A DNA stretch of 64,000 bases from Streptomyces viridochromogenes (lineage in GTDB: Bacteria > Actinomycetota > Actinomycetes > Streptomycetales > Streptomycetaceae). Shown piece after piece: positions 1 through 9,065 of this stretch. Each line of letters opens with the position of its first letter. Position 1 is the first letter of the stretch. Under the pieces are notes generated by a model. The model made no database searches. It had not been told where the DNA came from and was given only the letters and a program-made list of their open reading frames with translations. Both the position numbers and the translations under genes were made by a program. The stretch lies in assembly GCF_001270495.1 (NCBI RefSeq), contig NZ_LGUR01000162.1, positions 62,001-126,000 of the forward strand, written 5' to 3'.

Positions 1-498
1 CTCGTCTCCCTGGGCCACCGGCGTTTCGTGCACGTCGCCGGCAGTACGGACTGGATGTCGGCACGAAAACGACGCGAGGTCTATCTGCGGACGGTCGCCG
101 AGCGGGGCCTGGAGAACTACGCCGTCATCGACGGTGACTGGTCCGTGCGGTCCGGATACGACGCGGCCCAGGGCCTGTCGGCGGACTCCGGTGTCACCGC
201 GGTTCTCGCCGCCAACGACGACGTCGCCATGGGCGTCATCCGTGGCTTCCAGGACCGCGGGTGGCGGGTCCCCGAGGACGTGAGTGTCTTCGGCTGGGAC
301 AACCAGGAGTTCACCGCGTACTTCAATCCGTCCATCTCCACCGTGGATCTCGACCGCGAGGCCATGGGCCGGCGGGCCATGCAGGCCCTGCTCGCCCGCA
401 TCCGCGAGGAGACCGAGCCGGAACTGCATCTGGACCTCGACTGCCGCCTCGTGCTGCGCGAGTCGTCCGGACCGGCGAGGACGAACCACACCCTGTAG
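1..498 (+). CDS. LacI-family transcriptional regulator, C-terminal part (5' end outside window)
   Basis: The frame is open from base 1, so the DNA-binding domain lies upstream of the window. The visible 165 residues form the sugar-binding lobe of a LacI/GalR repressor: the opening LGHRRFVHVAG strand, AANDDVAMGVI near the middle, and VPEDVSVFGWDN followed by ISTVDLDREAMGRRA near the end. These are family hallmarks of the periplasmic-binding-protein-like effector domain. It reads towards a CUT1 transporter and GH42 operon. The gap between them carries a perfect palindrome of LacI-operator type at a promoter start, so local control by this protein is a reasonable inference. The effector is probably a galactose- or arabinose-containing oligosaccharide, but the sequence does not show this. 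Confidence 0.9.
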   Translation, partial: LVSLGHRRFVHVAGSTDWMSARKRREVYLRTVAERGLENYAVIDGDWSVRSGYDAAQGLSADSGVTAVLAANDDVAMGVIRGFQDRGWRVPEDVSVFGWDNQEFTAYFNPSISTVDLDREAMGRRAMQALLARIREETEPELHLDLDCRLVLRESSGPARTNHTL

Positions 499-683
499 CT
501 CGTCGGCCCCACCAACCAGCCGTCGCGCAACGGGCGTTCGGGCGGATCGGAGCACCCGGACGCCTCGTCCACAGCCGGCGGAACGCGCCGACCCGGCATG
601 TTCCCGCGCGGTCCGTGCCGCTCCCGTACCGGCCCGGAACCAGTGAAGTCTCACTAAGCACCCAAGTGTTACCTACAGAACCC

Positions 684-730
684 TTGACCGAGATGTGGTC
701 GATAACTACGCTCGCCGCGTGAACGTTCAC
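684..730 (+). promoter_or_regulatory. Promoter with LacI-type operator ahead of the galactoside operon
   Basis: TTGACC at 684-689 and TACGCT at 707-712 are 17 bp apart. This is a good sigma-70/HrdB-type promoter, with expected transcription start near 719. A perfect 12-bp palindrome GTGAACGTTCAC occupies 719-730, directly over that start, which is a classic repressor position. A degenerate copy (10 of 12 bases) lies at 818-829, about 99 bp further on, and could support looping. The rest of the 552-bp gap (499-1050) shows no gene. A ribosome-binding site GAGGAG precedes the next start at 1051. Confidence 0.6.
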
Positions 731-1050
731 TATTGCTGACGCACACAGCCCCGCAACTCGGTGCGATGCTCGCGGTCAATCCCGCGGATCAGCTCGGCAC
801 ACCGACCCAAGGCTCCAGCGTACGTTCACAAAACCCCTGTCAGAGCCGCTGCAGCCCACCCGGGATCCCGATGAGCCGGGCCGGCTGCCAGCACCCGGAC
901 CGCAGGTAACTTTCGCGGCCCGCAAAGCAGCCGAGTTGTGCAGTCCGCCGCCACGCGGCGAGACGGGCCGGCGCGCACGTCGGCTTCTTGAGACGAAGTT
1001 TCCCTCCGTCTGGGCGCACCGCCCAGTGATGGCAGCAGAGGAGCCCCAAC

Positions 1051-2364
1051 ATGAACCACTCGTCCCGTCTGAGCAGACGCTCTCGACTCCGGGCGGTCGG
1101 GCTGACCTGTTCGGTCTTCGCCCTCGCCCTGACCGCGGGCTGCGCCGGAGACTCCTCCGGGAGCAACGGCGGCAAGACCGTCATCCGGTTCAACTGGTGG
1201 GGATCGGACTCCCGGCACGAGATGACCAAGCAGATGATCGCGGTGTTCGAGAAGGAGCACCCGAACATCGACGTCCAGCCCGAGTACTCCAACTGGGACG
1301 ACTACTGGAAGAAGCTGTCGACCAGCGCGGCCGCCAGTGACATGCCCGACGTCCTGCAGATCACCGACCCGTTCATGTACTCGTACATCGACAACGGGCA
1401 GCTGATGGACCTGAAGAAGGTCAAGGACGTGCTGCACACGGACAAGCTGCCCGCGAACTCGATGGCCATGACGACCGTGAAGGGCGGCCTCTACGGCGTC
1501 CCGGCGGGCGACAGCGCGTTCGGTATCGCCGCGGACCCGGCGGCGTTCAAGAAGGCCGGTGTGCCCATGCCGGACGACACCAAGTGGTCGTGGGACGACT
1601 ACGTGAAGGTCTCCAAGGCCATCTCCAAGACCAAGGGCCTGGTCGGCACGGTGATGCCGCTCTACCCCAACGACCTCGGTCCGTGGCTGCGGCAGCACGG
1701 CGAGGACTACTGGACCGAGGACGGCAGCCAGATCGGCTTCACCGAGGGGACCATGGCCGCCTACTGGGAATGGGTCGTCAAGCTGCGTGACAGCGGTGGC
1801 ACGACCAGTGCGGACGCGGCGGTCGAGGCACTGTCGTCAGGAGCCGGGGTCGAGCAGAGTCTGGTCGCCCAGCACAAGGCGGCCATGACCGACGTGTCCG
1901 TGACCCAGCTCGGTGCGCTCGAGGGCGCCAGCGGACGTGCGGCGAAGCTGCTCCTCTTCCCCGGCGAGAAGGGGGCTTCCCAGGTCGGCGCCTACACCAA
2001 GCCCGGCATCTTCTTCGGCGCCTCCGCGCGGACCGAACACCCCAAGGAGGCCGCGGAGCTGCTCGACTTCCTGGTCAACTCGCCCGAGGCGGCCAAGATC
2101 CAGAAGTTCGACCGCGGCGTTCCCAACAACCCTGACGTGCTCAAGGCGATCACGCCGGAGCTGTCCCCCGCGGAGAAGCGGATCGCCGACTACCTGGGCC
2201 GTGTCAACGCCCTGAAGCCGACCGCTCTGCACATCCCCAACGCGAAGGCCGGTCCCGCTGTCCCCGAGATATTCCAGCGACTCAACGAGGACGTGCTGTT
2301 CAACCGTCTGTCGCCGAAGGCGGCGGCCGAGAAGTTCATCTCCGAGATCAAGTCCCAGCTCTGA
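1051..2364 (+). CDS. CUT1 sugar ABC transporter, substrate-binding lipoprotein
   Basis: A 437-residue extracellular solute-binding protein of the MalE-like family 1. The N-terminus has a basic stretch, a hydrophobic core and the lipobox LTAGC, with Cys31 as the predicted lipidated residue, so it is anchored outside the membrane. The mature part begins with a TVIRFNWWGSD strand and contains ITDPFMYSYI and VPAGDSAFGIAADP segments typical of oligosaccharide binders. GAGGAG lies upstream of the ATG. It is first in an operon with a GH42 beta-galactosidase and two permeases. No ATPase gene is present, which in Streptomyces usually means the shared ATPase MsiK energises the system. The substrate is inferred to be a galacto-oligosaccharide from the neighbours. 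Confidence 0.92.
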   Translation: MNHSSRLSRRSRLRAVGLTCSVFALALTAGCAGDSSGSNGGKTVIRFNWWGSDSRHEMTKQMIAVFEKEHPNIDVQPEYSNWDDYWKKLSTSAAASDMPDVLQITDPFMYSYIDNGQLMDLKKVKDVLHTDKLPANSMAMTTVKGGLYGVPAGDSAFGIAADPAAFKKAGVPMPDDTKWSWDDYVKVSKAISKTKGLVGTVMPLYPNDLGPWLRQHGEDYWTEDGSQIGFTEGTMAAYWEWVVKLRDSGGTTSADAAVEALSSGAGVEQSLVAQHKAAMTDVSVTQLGALEGASGRAAKLLLFPGEKGASQVGAYTKPGIFFGASARTEHPKEAAELLDFLVNSPEAAKIQKFDRGVPNNPDVLKAITPELSPAEKRIADYLGRVNALKPTALHIPNAKAGPAVPEIFQRLNEDVLFNRLSPKAAAEKFISEIKSQL

Positions 2365-2404
2365 GCAGTCACGCGTAGCAGCAATTTCGAAAGGAGTCCC
2401 CGCT

Positions 2405-4480
2405 GTGTCCGATCCGCGCATGAGCACCTTTCGCCGTCGACTGCCGGGAGTCGTCTATGGCGGGGACTACAACCCGGAGCAGTGGCCGAGGGAGGTGTGG
2501 CAGGAGGACGTCCGGCTCATGCGGGACGCAGGAGTGCGGCTCGTGAGCCTGGGCGTCTTCTCCTGGTCCGTGCTGGAGCCGGCCGACGGCCGGTTCGACT
2601 TCTCCTGGCTCGACGAGATCATGGACCTGCTGTGGGCGAACGGCATCCACGTCAACCTCGCGACCCCGAACGCCGCACCGCCGCCGTGGCTCGCCACGGA
2701 CTTCCCCGAGATCCTGTCGGTCGACCGGCAGGGGGCGCGGCACGGCATCGGGAGCCGGGGGCACTTCTGCCCGTCCTCCCCGGTCTACCGGGACCGCAGC
2801 CGGCGCATCGCCACCGAGCTTGCCGAGCGGTACCGGAAGCATCCTGGTCTGGCCATGTGGCACATCGGCAACGAGTACCACTCCGACTGCTTCTGCGACC
2901 GGTGCGACGACCGCTTCCGTGCGTGGCTGCGGCAGCGGTACGGCACGCTGGACGAGCTCAATCACCGGTGGGGGACGGCATTCTGGAGCCAGCGCTACAG
3001 CGACTGGTCCCAGGTGCACCTGCCCCAGCCCGTGCGCGGCTGGGTCAACCCCTCCCGTGAGCTGGACTTCTCCCGCTTCACCTCCGACAACCTGCTGGAA
3101 CTCGTCACGCAGGAGCGTGACCTGCTCCACGCGATCACCCCCGATGTGCCGGTGACCACCAACTTCTTCGGCTGCCGGCTGACCGACAGCCACCGGTGGG
3201 CGAAGGAACTCGACGTCGTCGCCTTCGACTGCTACCCCGACCCGGGCAAGCCCCACTCGCTGGCCGTCGCCGCCTTCCAGTACGACCTGATGCGCTCGCT
3301 CGGCAACGGCCGGCCCTGGATGCTGATGGAACAGGCGGCCGGTGCGGTGAGCCAGTGGAAGACCAACCAGGTCAAGCAGCCCGGCCGGATGCGCCTGGGC
3401 TCCTACCAGGCCGTCGCGCACGGCTCCGACGCGGTCATGTTCTTCCAGTGGCGGGCCTCGCCCCAGGGCCAGGAGAAGTTCCATTCAGCGATGCTCCCGC
3501 ACGGAGGTGAGAAGACCCGTACCTGGCAGGAGGTCAAGGCGCTCGGCAACGAGTTGCGGGCCATCGACGAGGTCGCCACGGCACACACCGGCGCGCAGGT
3601 CGCGATCGTGTGGGACTGGCAGAACTGGTGGGCCGTGGAAGGCTGCGCCCACCCCGACAACGCCTTCGACTACCGGGACACCGTGGCCCGGCACTACCGG
3701 GCCCTGTGGCACAGTCAGGTCGCCGTCGACGTCGTCACCCTCGACGACGACCTGTCGCCCTACCGCGTCCTGGTCGTCCCCAACCAGTACCTGATGACAC
3801 GCCGGCACAGCACGGCGGTACGGAAGTTCGTGGAGGACGGCGGTCATCTCGTCGTCTCGTACTTCTCCGGGATCGTCGACGAGGACGACCGGATCCACGA
3901 AGGCGGATACCCGGGCGCCCTGCGCGAGATCGTCGGCGCGCACGTCCAGGAGTTCTCTCCGCTGCCCGCCGAGGCCGCGGTGCCGGTCCAGGCGCCGGCC
4001 GAGAAGACCGCGCTGAACGGATTCTTCGCGACCGCCTCGGTGTGGCAGGACGACCTCGAAACGGAAACCGCCCGACCGCTCGCCGTCTACCGCAAGGGCC
4101 ATCTCACCGGCAAGGCGGCGGTGACCGAGCACGAACTCGGCCGGGGCCGCGCCGTGTACATCGGCACACGTCTGGACGACGACGCGTTCGAGGCGCTGGT
4201 GCAGCACGTCCTGGACCTGGCCGGGGTGCGACCGGTGCACGCCGCACCGCGGGGTGTCGAGGTCACCGAGCGACGAACTCGGACGAGCGTGTACCTGTTC
4301 CTGCTGAACCACCGGCAGGACAAGGCGACCGTCACCCTCGACCGCTCCGGCACCGATCTGATCACCGGACGCCGCGTCGAGGCCGGGGAGTCGCTCGTCC
4401 TCGACGCGGCGGACGTCGCCGTCGTGCGCAGCTCACCGGCTACGTCGCATCCCTCCGAGCCGCCGTCGGGCGACTCCTGA
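2405..4480 (+). CDS. GH42 beta-galactosidase
   Basis: A 691-residue cytoplasmic enzyme (no signal peptide) that hydrolyses terminal beta-galactosides. The GH42 catalytic barrel starts at GVVYGGDYNPEQWP. The acid/base glutamate is Glu157 in HIGNEYH, directly followed by the Cys-rich zinc site CFCDRCDDRF. The nucleophile is Glu309 in LMEQAAG. The trimerisation (about 390-600) and C-terminal beta domains follow, so length is normal for the family. Start GTG 2405 follows an AAGGAG site. The gene sits between the binding protein and the permeases, so imported galacto-oligosaccharides are probably cut inside the cell. GH42 enzymes often act on beta-1,3-, 1,4- or 1,6-galactosyl links from plant galactans. 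The exact linkage cannot be read from sequence. Confidence 0.95.
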   Translation: MSDPRMSTFRRRLPGVVYGGDYNPEQWPREVWQEDVRLMRDAGVRLVSLGVFSWSVLEPADGRFDFSWLDEIMDLLWANGIHVNLATPNAAPPPWLATDFPEILSVDRQGARHGIGSRGHFCPSSPVYRDRSRRIATELAERYRKHPGLAMWHIGNEYHSDCFCDRCDDRFRAWLRQRYGTLDELNHRWGTAFWSQRYSDWSQVHLPQPVRGWVNPSRELDFSRFTSDNLLELVTQERDLLHAITPDVPVTTNFFGCRLTDSHRWAKELDVVAFDCYPDPGKPHSLAVAAFQYDLMRSLGNGRPWMLMEQAAGAVSQWKTNQVKQPGRMRLGSYQAVAHGSDAVMFFQWRASPQGQEKFHSAMLPHGGEKTRTWQEVKALGNELRAIDEVATAHTGAQVAIVWDWQNWWAVEGCAHPDNAFDYRDTVARHYRALWHSQVAVDVVTLDDDLSPYRVLVVPNQYLMTRRHSTAVRKFVEDGGHLVVSYFSGIVDEDDRIHEGGYPGALREIVGAHVQEFSPLPAEAAVPVQAPAEKTALNGFFATASVWQDDLETETARPLAVYRKGHLTGKAAVTEHELGRGRAVYIGTRLDDDAFEALVQHVLDLAGVRPVHAAPRGVEVTERRTRTSVYLFLLNHRQDKATVTLDRSGTDLITGRRVEAGESLVLDAADVAVVRSSPATSHPSEPPSGDS

Positions 4481-4512
4481 TTCCCGCACCCGCTCCAAAG
4501 AACCCGAGGACG

Positions 4513-5424
4513 ATGACTGTGCTTCGCAGACCCCTGAGCCGGGCGGCCAGAAAAGAAGAACGGACCGCATGGGTCTTCCTGTTGCCGTGGTTCGTCGGCA
4601 TGGCCGGCGTCACGCTCGGTCCGATGATCGCCTCGCTGTACTTCTCGATGACGGACTACAACCTACTGAGCTCTCCGAAGTGGGTGGGCTTCGAGAACTA
4701 CAGCAAGATGCTCGACGACCCCCGGTTGCGCCAGTCCCTGAGCGTCACGTTCATCTACGTCGCTCTCAGCGTGCCGCTGCTGCTCGCGGTCGCCCTCGCC
4801 CTGGCGATGGTCCTCAACCGGGGCATCAAGGGACTGGCCTTCTACCGGTCCGTCTACTACCTGCCCTCGCTCCTCGGCGCCTCGGTCGCGGTGGGCATCC
4901 TGTGGCGGCAGGTCTTCGGCACCGACGGCCTGGTGAACAAGTTCCTCGGACTGTTCGGCGTCCACGGCCCCGGCTGGATCTCCAACCCGGACACCGCGCT
5001 GTACAGCCTCGTCATCCTGCACGTGTGGACCTTCGGTTCCTCCATGGTGATCTTCCTGGCCGGCCTGCGGCAGATCCCCGAGCAGTACTACGAAGCCGCC
5101 GCCCTCGACGGCGCCGGCCGCCTGCACCAGTTCCGGCACGTCACCCTGCCGCTGCTCACTCCGATCATCTTCTTCAACCTCGTTCTCCAGGTCATCAGCT
5201 CCTTCCAGTCCTTCACCCAGGCGTTCGTCGTCAGCGGCGGGACGGGAGGCCCTTCGGACTCGACCCTCTTCTACTCGCTGTACCTGTACGACGAGGGCTT
5301 CGGCCGGCTTCACATGGGCTACGCCTCGGCCATGGCATGGCTGCTCGTGGTCATCGTCGGCTTCCTGACCGCGATCAACTTCTACTTCAGCAAGAGATGG
5401 GTGTTCTACGGTGACGGTAAGTGA
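4513..5424 (+). CDS. CUT1 sugar ABC transporter permease (MalF type)
   Basis: A 303-residue inner-membrane permease with six predicted membrane segments, beginning at the WVFLLPWFVGM helix. The EAA loop that contacts the ATPase reads YEAAALDGAGRLHQFRHVTLP. The chosen start, ATG 4513, gives the usual short basic N-terminus; the frame stays open far upstream because it shadows the GH42 gene, and that part is not coding. It lies 32 bp after the beta-galactosidase and overlaps the next permease by 14 bp, indicating translational coupling. It pairs with the binding protein at 1051. Confidence 0.93.
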   Translation: MTVLRRPLSRAARKEERTAWVFLLPWFVGMAGVTLGPMIASLYFSMTDYNLLSSPKWVGFENYSKMLDDPRLRQSLSVTFIYVALSVPLLLAVALALAMVLNRGIKGLAFYRSVYYLPSLLGASVAVGILWRQVFGTDGLVNKFLGLFGVHGPGWISNPDTALYSLVILHVWTFGSSMVIFLAGLRQIPEQYYEAAALDGAGRLHQFRHVTLPLLTPIIFFNLVLQVISSFQSFTQAFVVSGGTGGPSDSTLFYSLYLYDEGFGRLHMGYASAMAWLLVVIVGFLTAINFYFSKRWVFYGDGK

Positions 5425-6322
5425 GATGACACCCTTGAAGGCGGATGCCGCCCCTTCGCCCGCTCCGGCGCCTGCCGCGTTCCGACACAGGAGGGCGGCC
5501 CGTATACGGGCCAGGCTCAAGCACGTCGTGCTGATCACCTTCGGGCTTGTGATGGTCTACCCGCTGTTGTGGATGATCGCCAGCTCGATCAAACCCGACG
5601 CCCTGATCTTCCGTGATCCCTCGCTGCTGCCCACGAAGACCGACTTCGGGCACTACTCCGACGGCTGGAGCGCGCTCTCGCACCCGTTCGGGCTGTACCT
5701 GCTGAACTCGGCGATCGTCGTGCTGGGTGCGTTGCTCGGCAACCTGGTCAGCTGCTCCATGGCGGCCTACGCCTTCGCGCGGCTGAAGTTCCGGGGGCGG
5801 GCGTTCTTCTTCGGCATGATGATGCTGACCCTGATGGTGCCGGTCTACGTACTCATCATTCCGCAGTACGTGATGTTCTCGAAGATCGAGTGGGTCAACA
5901 CGTTCCTCCCGCTCATCGTCCCCAAGTTCCTGGCCACGGACGCTTTCTTCATCTTCCTCATGGTCCAGTTCTTCCGGGGTCTTCCCACCGAGCTCGACGA
6001 GGCGGCCAAGATCGACGGAGCCGGGTACTGGCGCATCTACTTCCGCATCCTGCTGCCGATCTCGCTGCCCGCCCTGGCCACCACCGCCATCTTCACCTTC
6101 ATCTGGACGTGGAACGACTTCCTGAGCCAATTGATCTACCTGACCAAACCCGAACTGCAGACGGCGCCCGTGGCCCTGCGCAACTACGTCGACGCCACCA
6201 GCGGAGCTTCATGGGGATCACTGTTCGCGATGTCCGTCGTCACCCTGATCCCGGTCTTCATCGTCTTCCTCGTCGGCCAGCGCTACCTGGTCAAGGGGAT
6301 CGCGACCACGGGAATGAAGTAG
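5411..6322 (+). CDS. CUT1 sugar ABC transporter permease (MalG type)
   Basis: A 303-residue permease, the second half of the membrane channel. It has six predicted membrane segments, starting with the helix around residues 36-55, and the MalG-type EAA motif LDEAAKIDGAGYWRIYFRI. The end VKGIATTGMK is the standard C-terminus of this family. GTG 5411 overlaps the upstream stop; an in-frame ATG at 5426 is an alternative that would leave no overlap. It is the last intact gene of the operon. Downstream lies a broken GH27 gene, which was probably part of the same transcription unit. Confidence 0.93.
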   Translation: MTVSEMTPLKADAAPSPAPAPAAFRHRRAARIRARLKHVVLITFGLVMVYPLLWMIASSIKPDALIFRDPSLLPTKTDFGHYSDGWSALSHPFGLYLLNSAIVVLGALLGNLVSCSMAAYAFARLKFRGRAFFFGMMMLTLMVPVYVLIIPQYVMFSKIEWVNTFLPLIVPKFLATDAFFIFLMVQFFRGLPTELDEAAKIDGAGYWRIYFRILLPISLPALATTAIFTFIWTWNDFLSQLIYLTKPELQTAPVALRNYVDATSGASWGSLFAMSVVTLIPVFIVFLVGQRYLVKGIATTGMK

Positions 6323-6473
6323 CCGCAGCGCGCACGACCCGGGGCGGCTTTCCGCCCTCAGGGACTCCCGGCCCGCGTCTCTCCCTCAACGAAGAACGAC
6401 ACGACCATCGGCCGCCCAGGCCGACCACGCTGCCGCGAGTCCCGACCACTTCCCCCTCCTCTTGGAGAGCCGC

Positions 6474-6889
6474 GTGTTCCGCAGCGTTGCACGAAGATGG
6501 ACCAGGCTCATCACCGCCCAACTCATCGCCGCCGGACTCACCGTCGCCGGCGTGGCGTCCCTCGACCGCAGGAGCCCTCGGCACTCCTGTCCGTCGAACC
6601 GGCCGCTGTGAGCACCAGTCAGATGGGCGTCGCCCCAACGCCGATGGGCTGGGCGTCCTGGAACAGCTTCTTCAGCGACATCGACCACAACGTGATCAAG
6701 CAGCAGGCCGACGCCCTGGTCTCCTCCGGCATGGCGGCGGCCGGCTACAAGTACGTCAATCTCGACGACGGCTGGTGGCAAGGCCGGCGCGACGCGAAAG
6801 GCAACATCGTCGTGGACGAGACCCTGTGGCCCTGCGGTATGAAGGCGATCGCCGACTACATCCACAGCAAGGGCCTGAGGCCGGCATGA
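6474..6889 (+). pseudogene. GH27 alpha-galactosidase/beta-L-arabinopyranosidase remnant, frameshifted and truncated
   Basis: A GGAGAG site and GTG at 6474 open a signal-peptide frame (basic start, then ITAQLIAAGLTVAGVASL) that stops at 6611. From about 6575 the homology continues in another frame with the GH27 N-terminus: PMGWASWNSFF, then SGMAAAGYKYVNLDDGWW and CGMKAIADYIHSKGL. It ends at a stop at 6889. Roughly 80 of the 350 or more catalytic-domain residues remain. The catalytic aspartates, which lie further on in this family, are gone. Both a frameshift and a 3' deletion are therefore seen. GH27 includes alpha-galactosidases and the beta-L-arabinopyranosidases known from Streptomyces; which this was cannot be decided. 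The 246 bp after it hold nothing recognisable. Confidence 0.8.
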
Positions 6890-7135
6890 CCGCTGGGCGG
6901 CGGCGTCCGGCCCCACGCCGTAGGCGGCGCGAAGACCGGGGTGAGGGTGGTGGCGGGATCGGCGGCAGGCCGAAGGCGGGACAGGGCTGTGACGCGCCTG
7001 TCGCGGGCCGGACTGCGCCTCTCATGCCACAGGGTCGATCGCCGTCCCGCATGCTCAGCCCTCCTTTGCGCAGATGCGGGACCCGGCACGCCCGGGGGTT
7101 CTGTCCTCCAACCGGAGCTGCTCACAGCAGGAGTG

Positions 7136-8320
7136 TCAGGACAGGAATCCTTCCAGGACGAGGGTCGCCGCGCCGAGGCTGACCGGGTTGCGGTCGATGG
7201 GGCAGAGACTGATCTCGGTGCCTTCCCAGGGTTCGGCGAGTGCGTAACGGGCGGCGGTGGCGCGCACGTGCGGCAGGACGGCGCTTCCCAGTGTGTCGGC
7301 GACCCAGCCGGTGAGCACGATGATCTGCGGGTTGCACAGGTTGATCAGGTTGGCGATGGCGATGCCGAGGTAGCGGCCGGTCGTGGCGATCACCTGCTGT
7401 GCGGCGGGGTCGCCGGCCGCGTGGGCGGTGGCCAGGGCGTGGATGGTGGCCGTCTGGTCGTCCGGGTGCAGGAGCGGGCTGTCCGGGTCGGTCTCCACGA
7501 GGTGCTGCATGATGCCGGGTGCGCCCACGTAGGTCTCCACGCATCCGACGCATCCGCGGCGGCACTTGCGGCCGTCGATGACCAGGTTGGTGTGGCCCCA
7601 TTCGCCGGCCGTGTTCGTGGCCCCGCGGTAGAGCGCCCCCTGGACGGCCAGGCCCGCGCCGACGCCGGTTCCCAGGGTGAGGACGGCGACGTCGTCGTGG
7701 CCGCGGGCGGCACCGAACCACAGTTCGGCGACGGTGCTCGCACGCAGCGGGTTGTCGAGGAGGATCGGCACATCAGGGACCCGGTCGGTGAGCAGGGCCA
7801 GCAGTGGCACATCGGTCCACTGCCAGTTCGGGGCGAAGACGGAGGCCGTGCCGTCCGGCCGTACCTGGCCGGGAATGCTGACGCCGATCCCGAGAATCCT
7901 GCCGCGCTCCACCTTGGCCTGCGCGATCGCGTCGTCGACTCCGCGGACGATGTGGTCCACGACGTAGTCCGGCGAGTTGGCGTGCGGGTGCAGTTCGTAC
8001 TCGGCTCTGGCCAAGACCCGCAGAGCGGGATCGAAGACCTCGACGTGGACGTAGGTCTCGGCGATGTCGACGCCGATGAGCCGGGGGCCCTCGTGGGCGG
8101 GTGCGAGAAGGTTCCGCGGGCGTCCGCCCCCCGAAGCCTGCTGTCCGATCTCGGCCAGAAGCCCCAGCTCGTGCAACTCGCTGACGATGTCGGAGGCGGT
8201 GGCCACCGACAGGCCCGTGGCCGCGGCGATGTCGCGCCTGACGACGGGCGCCGTGGCGATGAGATGCCGCATCACCGCGAAACGGTTGGTCCGACGGATG
8301 TCCTGGTACGTCCGCTTCAA
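7136..8320 (-). CDS. ROK-family transcriptional repressor
   Basis: A 394-residue sugar-sensing repressor: an N-terminal winged helix (about residues 1-75, with VRRDIAAATGLSVATASDIVSEL) fused to a ROK ATPase-like sugar domain. The zinc motif is present as GRKCRRGCVGCVETY, and the glycine-rich LGTGVGAGLAVQG loop precedes it. I chose TTG at 8320 because AGGA lies 8 bases upstream and the product then starts KRTYQDIRRTNRF, as in homologues; the frame stays open upstream to 8611 without homology. It is divergent from the fused binding-protein/arabinofuranosidase remnant, whose promoter lies in the shared gap, and probably controlled that arabinoside operon, as LacI/ROK regulators commonly do for neighbouring transporters. 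Confidence 0.9.
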   Translation of the reverse strand: MKRTYQDIRRTNRFAVMRHLIATAPVVRRDIAAATGLSVATASDIVSELHELGLLAEIGQQASGGGRPRNLLAPAHEGPRLIGVDIAETYVHVEVFDPALRVLARAEYELHPHANSPDYVVDHIVRGVDDAIAQAKVERGRILGIGVSIPGQVRPDGTASVFAPNWQWTDVPLLALLTDRVPDVPILLDNPLRASTVAELWFGAARGHDDVAVLTLGTGVGAGLAVQGALYRGATNTAGEWGHTNLVIDGRKCRRGCVGCVETYVGAPGIMQHLVETDPDSPLLHPDDQTATIHALATAHAAGDPAAQQVIATTGRYLGIAIANLINLCNPQIIVLTGWVADTLGSAVLPHVRATAARYALAEPWEGTEISLCPIDRNPVSLGAATLVLEGFLS

Positions 8321-8414
8321 CGGCGTCGTCCTGTGCTCGATGGGGCTGGGCGTCTGATCGTAGCCACGTGGGGCACGTCGTTGGAAATGCCATGCACAGA
8401 CTTTTTCTGGCTTG

Positions 8415-8443
8415 TTGACGAAGGGGTGTAGCACGCATAACCT
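8415..8443 (+). promoter_or_regulatory. Probable promoter for the arabinoside operon remnant
   Basis: TTGACG (8415-8420) and TAACCT (8438-8443) are separated by 17 bp, upstream of the binding-protein start at 8638. The gap 8321-8637 is shared with the divergent ROK repressor gene and shows no open gene of its own. No clear palindromic operator was found by eye. Confidence 0.45.
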
Positions 8444-8637
8444 GCGTCTCGCTCCGTTCGCTGCAACCCCGTCAGCGGCAGGAATTTCCCCTTCCGATTG
8501 CGTGCCCCTCACCCCGCGGGCTTCGCGTCGCGCTCTCCCCGGCCGCACTCCGCGGCCGTCCACAGCGTCATCACCCGCCGTCGCGGCCCCGCCGCCAAGG
8601 CCCGGTCCCACGCCCGTTCTTCACAGCAGAGGTGGCC

Positions 8638-9065
8638 ATGTCCCCTGAGCAGAACCCCAGCAGATCGTTCGGCCGCAGGTCCTTCCTGCGCGCCTCCGGC
8701 ACCATGGCGGCGGCGGGATTCCTCGCCGCGTGCGGCGGGAACACCGGTCGCGGCGGCGGCTCCACCGGAGGTAAGGCGGCGATCAGCCAGTGGTACCACC
8801 AGTACGGCGAGGCGGGCACCCAGCAGGCGGCGCTGCGGTACGCGAAGGCGTACGGCAAGGCCGACGTGTCGGTGCAGTGGATCCCCGGTGACTACGCCTC
8901 CAAGCTCTCCAGCGGCCTGGTCTCCAGCAACGGCCCCGACGTCTTCGAGTTCCACCCCGACGTCCAGATGGCCAAGTCCGGGCAGATCGTGCCGCTGGAC
9001 GACATCATCGCGGACGTGAAGTCCGACTTCACGGAGAAGGACCTGGCCGCCAACTCGGTCGACGG
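8638..9065 (+). pseudogene. Sugar-binding lipoprotein, N-terminal third only (deletion fusion)
   Basis: A Tat-type lipoprotein signal (FGRRSFLRAS, then lipobox GFLAAC with Cys32) is followed by the first lobe of a CUT1 binding protein: AISQWYHQYGEAGTQQAALRYAKAY, then a GPDVFEFHPD strand. Recognisable protein stops near residue 143 at LAANSVDG. The frame then runs on into a GC-rich shadow of the arabinofuranosidase gene until 9741, which would give a nonsense tail. About 300 residues of binding protein, and presumably two permease genes, are missing. ATG 8638 is preferred over GTG 8632 because GAGG lies just upstream. Confidence 0.85.
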
